This document shows, piece after piece, positions 61,563-64,000 of a DNA stretch of 64,000 nt. The translations under genes were made by a program, and so were the position numbers. Origin of the DNA: an uncultured Acidobacteriaceae bacterium (GTDB taxonomy: Bacteria > Acidobacteriota > Terriglobia > Terriglobales > Acidobacteriaceae); contig CAIWFH010000087.1 of the NCBI GenBank assembly GCA_903911925.1, positions 1 through 64,000 of the forward strand. Reading direction: 5' to 3'. Within the stretch, counting starts at the first letter, position 1. Each line of letters begins with the position of its first letter. The notes under the pieces are model-generated. The model made no database searches, was not told the DNA's origin, and worked only from the letters and a program-made list of their open reading frames with translations.

Positions 61563-63074
61563 ATGTACCCAATTGATCTCGTAAGGCATACTAATCCGGA
61601 ATTATTTATTGCGATTGTTGCCCCGGTTGGAGCCGATTCTGAGAGTGTTTGTGAATCGCTCCGAGAGACTCTTGGCAGATTTAATTACACTTTGAGGCCT
61701 GTCAGAGTTGTCGAGCAGATTAGGCAGTTCGAAGGTTACCTTGATCACGAACCTGCAGAGGAAGACGAGAAGATCAAAGGAAGGATGGACGCTGGTGACC
61801 GGTTTCGGGAGGCGACCAAGAGGAAAGATGCTCTTGCTTTGTTGTCGCTCTCACGTGTTCGGCGCATCCGCGAGGAATCTGGCCCGTCAGAAAGGCCGGT
61901 CGACCGACAAGCTTATCTTTTCCGTTCACTGAAACGCCCGGAGGAGGTTACGGCCCTCCGGCGAATCTATGCATCGAACCTGATCGTGATTGCAGTTCAC
62001 TCGGAACGAGAGGAGAGGATTATTAACCTGGCAAGTCGAATTGCCAAATCAAGGTACTCAGCTCAATCCGCAGATTTCAGAGCCGAGGCTGAGAAACTAG
62101 TACTGCGGGATGAGTCAGACGAAACAACTGAATACGGCCAGAAATTGCGACAAGCTTTTGGGATGTCAGACGTTTTCTTAGATGCAGGTGATTCCCAACG
62201 ACTTCGTGCGGATCTAGATAGGTTCTTTGACTTGCTTTTTGGTAAACCAGTCATCACACCAACTCCCGATGAGATTGGAATGGCCCATGCGTATCTGGCT
62301 GCCATGCGCTCAGCCGAACTTGGTAGGCAGGTAGGAGCTGCAATCTGCGATTCAGATGGCAAGCTAATGGCGATTGGTACGAATGAAGTCCCCAAGGCTC
62401 ACGGTGGCCATTATTGGGACGGCGACAATCCCGACGGCCGTGACTGGGCACGTGGATTCGACAGTTCGGACCGTTACAAGTCTTCGAGCCTCGGAGAGTT
62501 GCTGAAGACCCTCTCTGACAACAAGATGCTCTCTGAGAATCTAAAGAACTTGCCGATTCCAGAACAGATGGCACAAATCAGGCCGCTCCTTAAGCAGACT
62601 AGATATATGCAACTCATCGAATTCCAGCGAGCCGTGCACGGCGAAATGAGTGCCATCACTGACGCTGCGTCACGAGGCGTCTCGATAAAAGACTGTACAG
62701 TGTTTGTCACGACTTTTCCGTGCCATGAATGCGCCAGGATGATTGTGGCGACTGGAATTGCACGGGTTGTATACATCGAGCCCTATGCCAAAAGTTTGGC
62801 TCTTGAATTGCACGGAGATTCGATCGAACTGGGTTCGAATGGTGGAACAGGGAAGATTCCCTTTGTCCCTTTTCTGGGTGTTGCTCCAAGGAACCACGTC
62901 AATATGTTTGGAATGCCGGACAGAAAGCAACCTGATGGGACGGTAATCGGTTGGAATCCAGCCCAAGCGTCTCCCCGCGTCTCGGGTTCATTCTGGTCGT
63001 ACCTGCAATATGAGAAGGAAGATTTGAATTTTCTTATTGGTACTCTGGAAAAAATCGGACTCAAATTGAGTTAA
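61563..63074 (+). CDS. anti-phage dCTP deaminase-type protein (AvcD/DCD-like)
   Basis: A 503-residue protein. The N-terminal 230 residues contain a nucleotide-kinase-like region starting FIAIVAPVGADSESV, where the P-loop Lys is missing. The C-terminal half is a cytidine/deoxycytidylate deaminase: GAAICDSDGKLMAIGTNEVP (about 258-277), zinc ligand H359 and proton shuttle E361 in VHGEMSAI, and C387 and C390 in FPCHEC. This two-domain plan matches the phage-induced dCTP deaminases that deplete nucleotides. The gene is clearly more AT-rich than its neighbours, suggesting horizontal transfer. The upstream 240 bases hold no gene. A small ORF follows after 13 bases. Confidence 0.85.
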   Translation: MYPIDLVRHTNPELFIAIVAPVGADSESVCESLRETLGRFNYTLRPVRVVEQIRQFEGYLDHEPAEEDEKIKGRMDAGDRFREATKRKDALALLSLSRVRRIREESGPSERPVDRQAYLFRSLKRPEEVTALRRIYASNLIVIAVHSEREERIINLASRIAKSRYSAQSADFRAEAEKLVLRDESDETTEYGQKLRQAFGMSDVFLDAGDSQRLRADLDRFFDLLFGKPVITPTPDEIGMAHAYLAAMRSAELGRQVGAAICDSDGKLMAIGTNEVPKAHGGHYWDGDNPDGRDWARGFDSSDRYKSSSLGELLKTLSDNKMLSENLKNLPIPEQMAQIRPLLKQTRYMQLIEFQRAVHGEMSAITDAASRGVSIKDCTVFVTTFPCHECARMIVATGIARVVYIEPYAKSLALELHGDSIELGSNGGTGKIPFVPFLGVAPRNHVNMFGMPDRKQPDGTVIGWNPAQASPRVSGSFWSYLQYEKEDLNFLIGTLEKIGLKLS

Positions 63075-63087
63075 GATGGAGAACATT

Positions 63088-63273
63088 ATGACGATCTCAG
63101 ATGAACTCAAAACGACTCTGAAGCAAGTTCGCGAAGAAGTAAACTCTTGGGAGCCGTGGAAGCGCAGCAGAGACCCCCTGGGATCTGAAAATCAAAATGG
63201 ACTCGATTGCAAATCTCGTAATGATTCGCCCTCCGTTTGCAATCAACAAGAATCGAAGCCGTTCTCTTCCTAA
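63088..63273 (+). CDS. small protein downstream of the dCTP deaminase
   Basis: A 61-residue protein; I choose ATG 63088 (MTISDELKTTLKQVREEV) behind GGAGAACATT, though the frame also has an ATG at 63076. The first 30 residues form a charged helix with a WEPWKRS end; the rest is polar, Ser- and Asn-rich. It lies 13 bases after the deaminase stop codon and so is probably in the same operon. It belongs to no family I can name; a short WPAWKR-like motif is common in small hypothetical proteins. Confidence 0.6.
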   Translation: MTISDELKTTLKQVREEVNSWEPWKRSRDPLGSENQNGLDCKSRNDSPSVCNQQESKPFSS

Positions 63274-63352
63274 TCTCCTGATTTGCGAAAGATCTGCCCG
63301 CGGCTAAGTGCACCAGCCAACTTGCCTGACCCATCCGAATGAACCCGTTGGA

Positions 63353-63373
63353 CACCTGCTGAATCAGCAGGTG
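63353..63373. repeat. 21-bp perfect palindrome
   Basis: Arms CACCTGCTGA and TCAGCAGGTG around a single A. It lies between the small ORF and the 3' end of mnmE, which converge. It could be a bidirectional terminator without a T-run, an operator or an element end; I cannot decide. Confidence 0.5.
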
Positions 63374-63401
63374 GTTCTCGCAGCCCCCTTGACACTCAAT
63401 C

Positions 63402-64000
63402 TCATTTTCCGATGCAGAAGGTCGCAAAGATCAAATTGAGAATGTCGTCGGAGGTGGTCTGGCCGGTGAGGGAGTCGAGCGCCCAAAGAGCGCGATAAAG
63501 GTCGAGCAGGATCATCTCATGGGGGATGGAGTTCGCATTGGCCTGGGCGGCGTCGGAAAGGGCTGCAAGCGTTGTGGCGATGGCGTTGCGGTGGCGAAGG
63601 CTGGTGAGCATGCCAGGCTCGGCTGCGGCGCCGCCGGTGGCCAGGGTGAGGATACGCTCGCGCAGTGCGGGAATGCCTTCGCCGGTGAGCGCGGAAGTGG
63701 TCACCTGGGGCAGTCCGTCGCATTCGGATGGGGCCAGGGCAGCCGGGGCAAGATCGCTCTTATTGATGGCCACAATCGCCGGGCGGCCCTCGACGGACGC
63801 GAATAACTGCCGCTCCTCCTCATTGAGCGGTTGGGTCGCATCCAGAACGACGATCACCAGCGCCGCGTCGGCCAGGGCTTCGCGGCTGCGGACAATTCCC
63901 AACTCTTCGGCCTCCTCCAGTGCTTCGCGCAGACCCGCGCGCAGGCCGGCGGTGTCTACCAGTTCCAGCGGAATGCCCTCGAGCGAGATCCGCTCTGAGA
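63402..64000 (-). CDS. mnmE: tRNA uridine-5-carboxymethylaminomethyl(34) synthesis GTPase, C-terminal part
   Basis: The gene continues past the right end of the window. The visible part covers the end of the G domain (DTAGLR, AINKSD) and the C-terminal helical domain, ending in FATFCIGK, the MnmE terminal motif whose Cys is needed for tRNA modification. It works with MnmG at the wobble uridine. The ATG at 63902 is internal, not the true start. In many bacteria mnmE is close to rsmG, parA and parB near the origin, as here. Confidence 0.93.
   Translation of the reverse strand, partial: SERISLEGIPLELVDTAGLRAGLREALEEAEELGIVRSREALADAALVIVVLDATQPLNEEERQLFASVEGRPAIVAINKSDLAPAALAPSECDGLPQVTTSALTGEGIPALRERILTLATGGAAAEPGMLTSLRHRNAIATTLAALSDAAQANANSIPHEMILLDLYRALWALDSLTGQTTSDDILNLIFATFCIGK

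Overview
This window comes from an Acidobacteriota chromosome, most likely class Terriglobia (Acidobacteriaceae or close kin). The evidence is an ADOP-type ABC permease paired with a PadR regulator (one intact pair, one decayed), very large Oar-like TonB-dependent receptors with an N-terminal carboxypeptidase-regulatory domain, many Tat-exported sugar enzymes, a fairly high-GC composition, and hairpin-rich dispersed repeats of a kind common in these genomes. The species is inferred, not proven.

Layout. 1-12 kb: HpnI-type glycosyltransferase, DUF116 protein, Tat-exported aldo/keto reductase, ADOP permease with PadR, a GH57 enzyme and an AlkA-like glycosylase. 12-16.5 kb: an orphan HigA-like antitoxin, a second PadR followed by an internally deleted ADOP gene, and two secreted proteins of unknown role. 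16.6-27.5 kb: a carbohydrate island (GH38-like DUF5054 enzyme, aldehyde dehydrogenase, LuxR-type regulator, two GH2 enzymes). 27.6-29 kb: two tandemly duplicated small secreted Trp/His-rich proteins. 29.4-41.5 kb: housekeeping genes (glyA, M23 peptidase, VKOR, nadD, rsfS, rlmH, cobO, accD) around an intact Oar-like receptor. 41.6-48.5 kb: a broken receptor gene, dnaN, a PhyH-type dioxygenase and two hypothetical proteins. 48.9-55.4 kb: folC-plsC, a class I glutamine amidotransferase and rsmG-parA-parB with two perfect parS sites, so this is a chromosome-partition locus and probably not far from the replication origin. 56.6-61.3 kb: a second sugar block (TIM-barrel isomerase/epimerase, Gfo/Idh/MocA oxidoreductase, GH5-like and GH105-like enzymes). 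61.5-63.3 kb: an anti-phage dCTP-deaminase-type gene with a small downstream ORF, visibly more AT-rich than its surroundings. The 3' part of mnmE closes the window.

The most interesting items are the defence deaminase and its small partner, the ParABS locus, a ribosome silencing factor carrying a histone-H1-like Lys/Ala tail, a 100-bp dispersed repeat present as two inverted copies about 45 kb apart, several other short dispersed hairpin repeats, and at least five genes broken by small, traceable lesions (two internal deletions, two frameshifts, one of them with an amber codon, and one lone amber). No CRISPR array, rRNA, complete tRNA, insertion sequence or prophage was seen.
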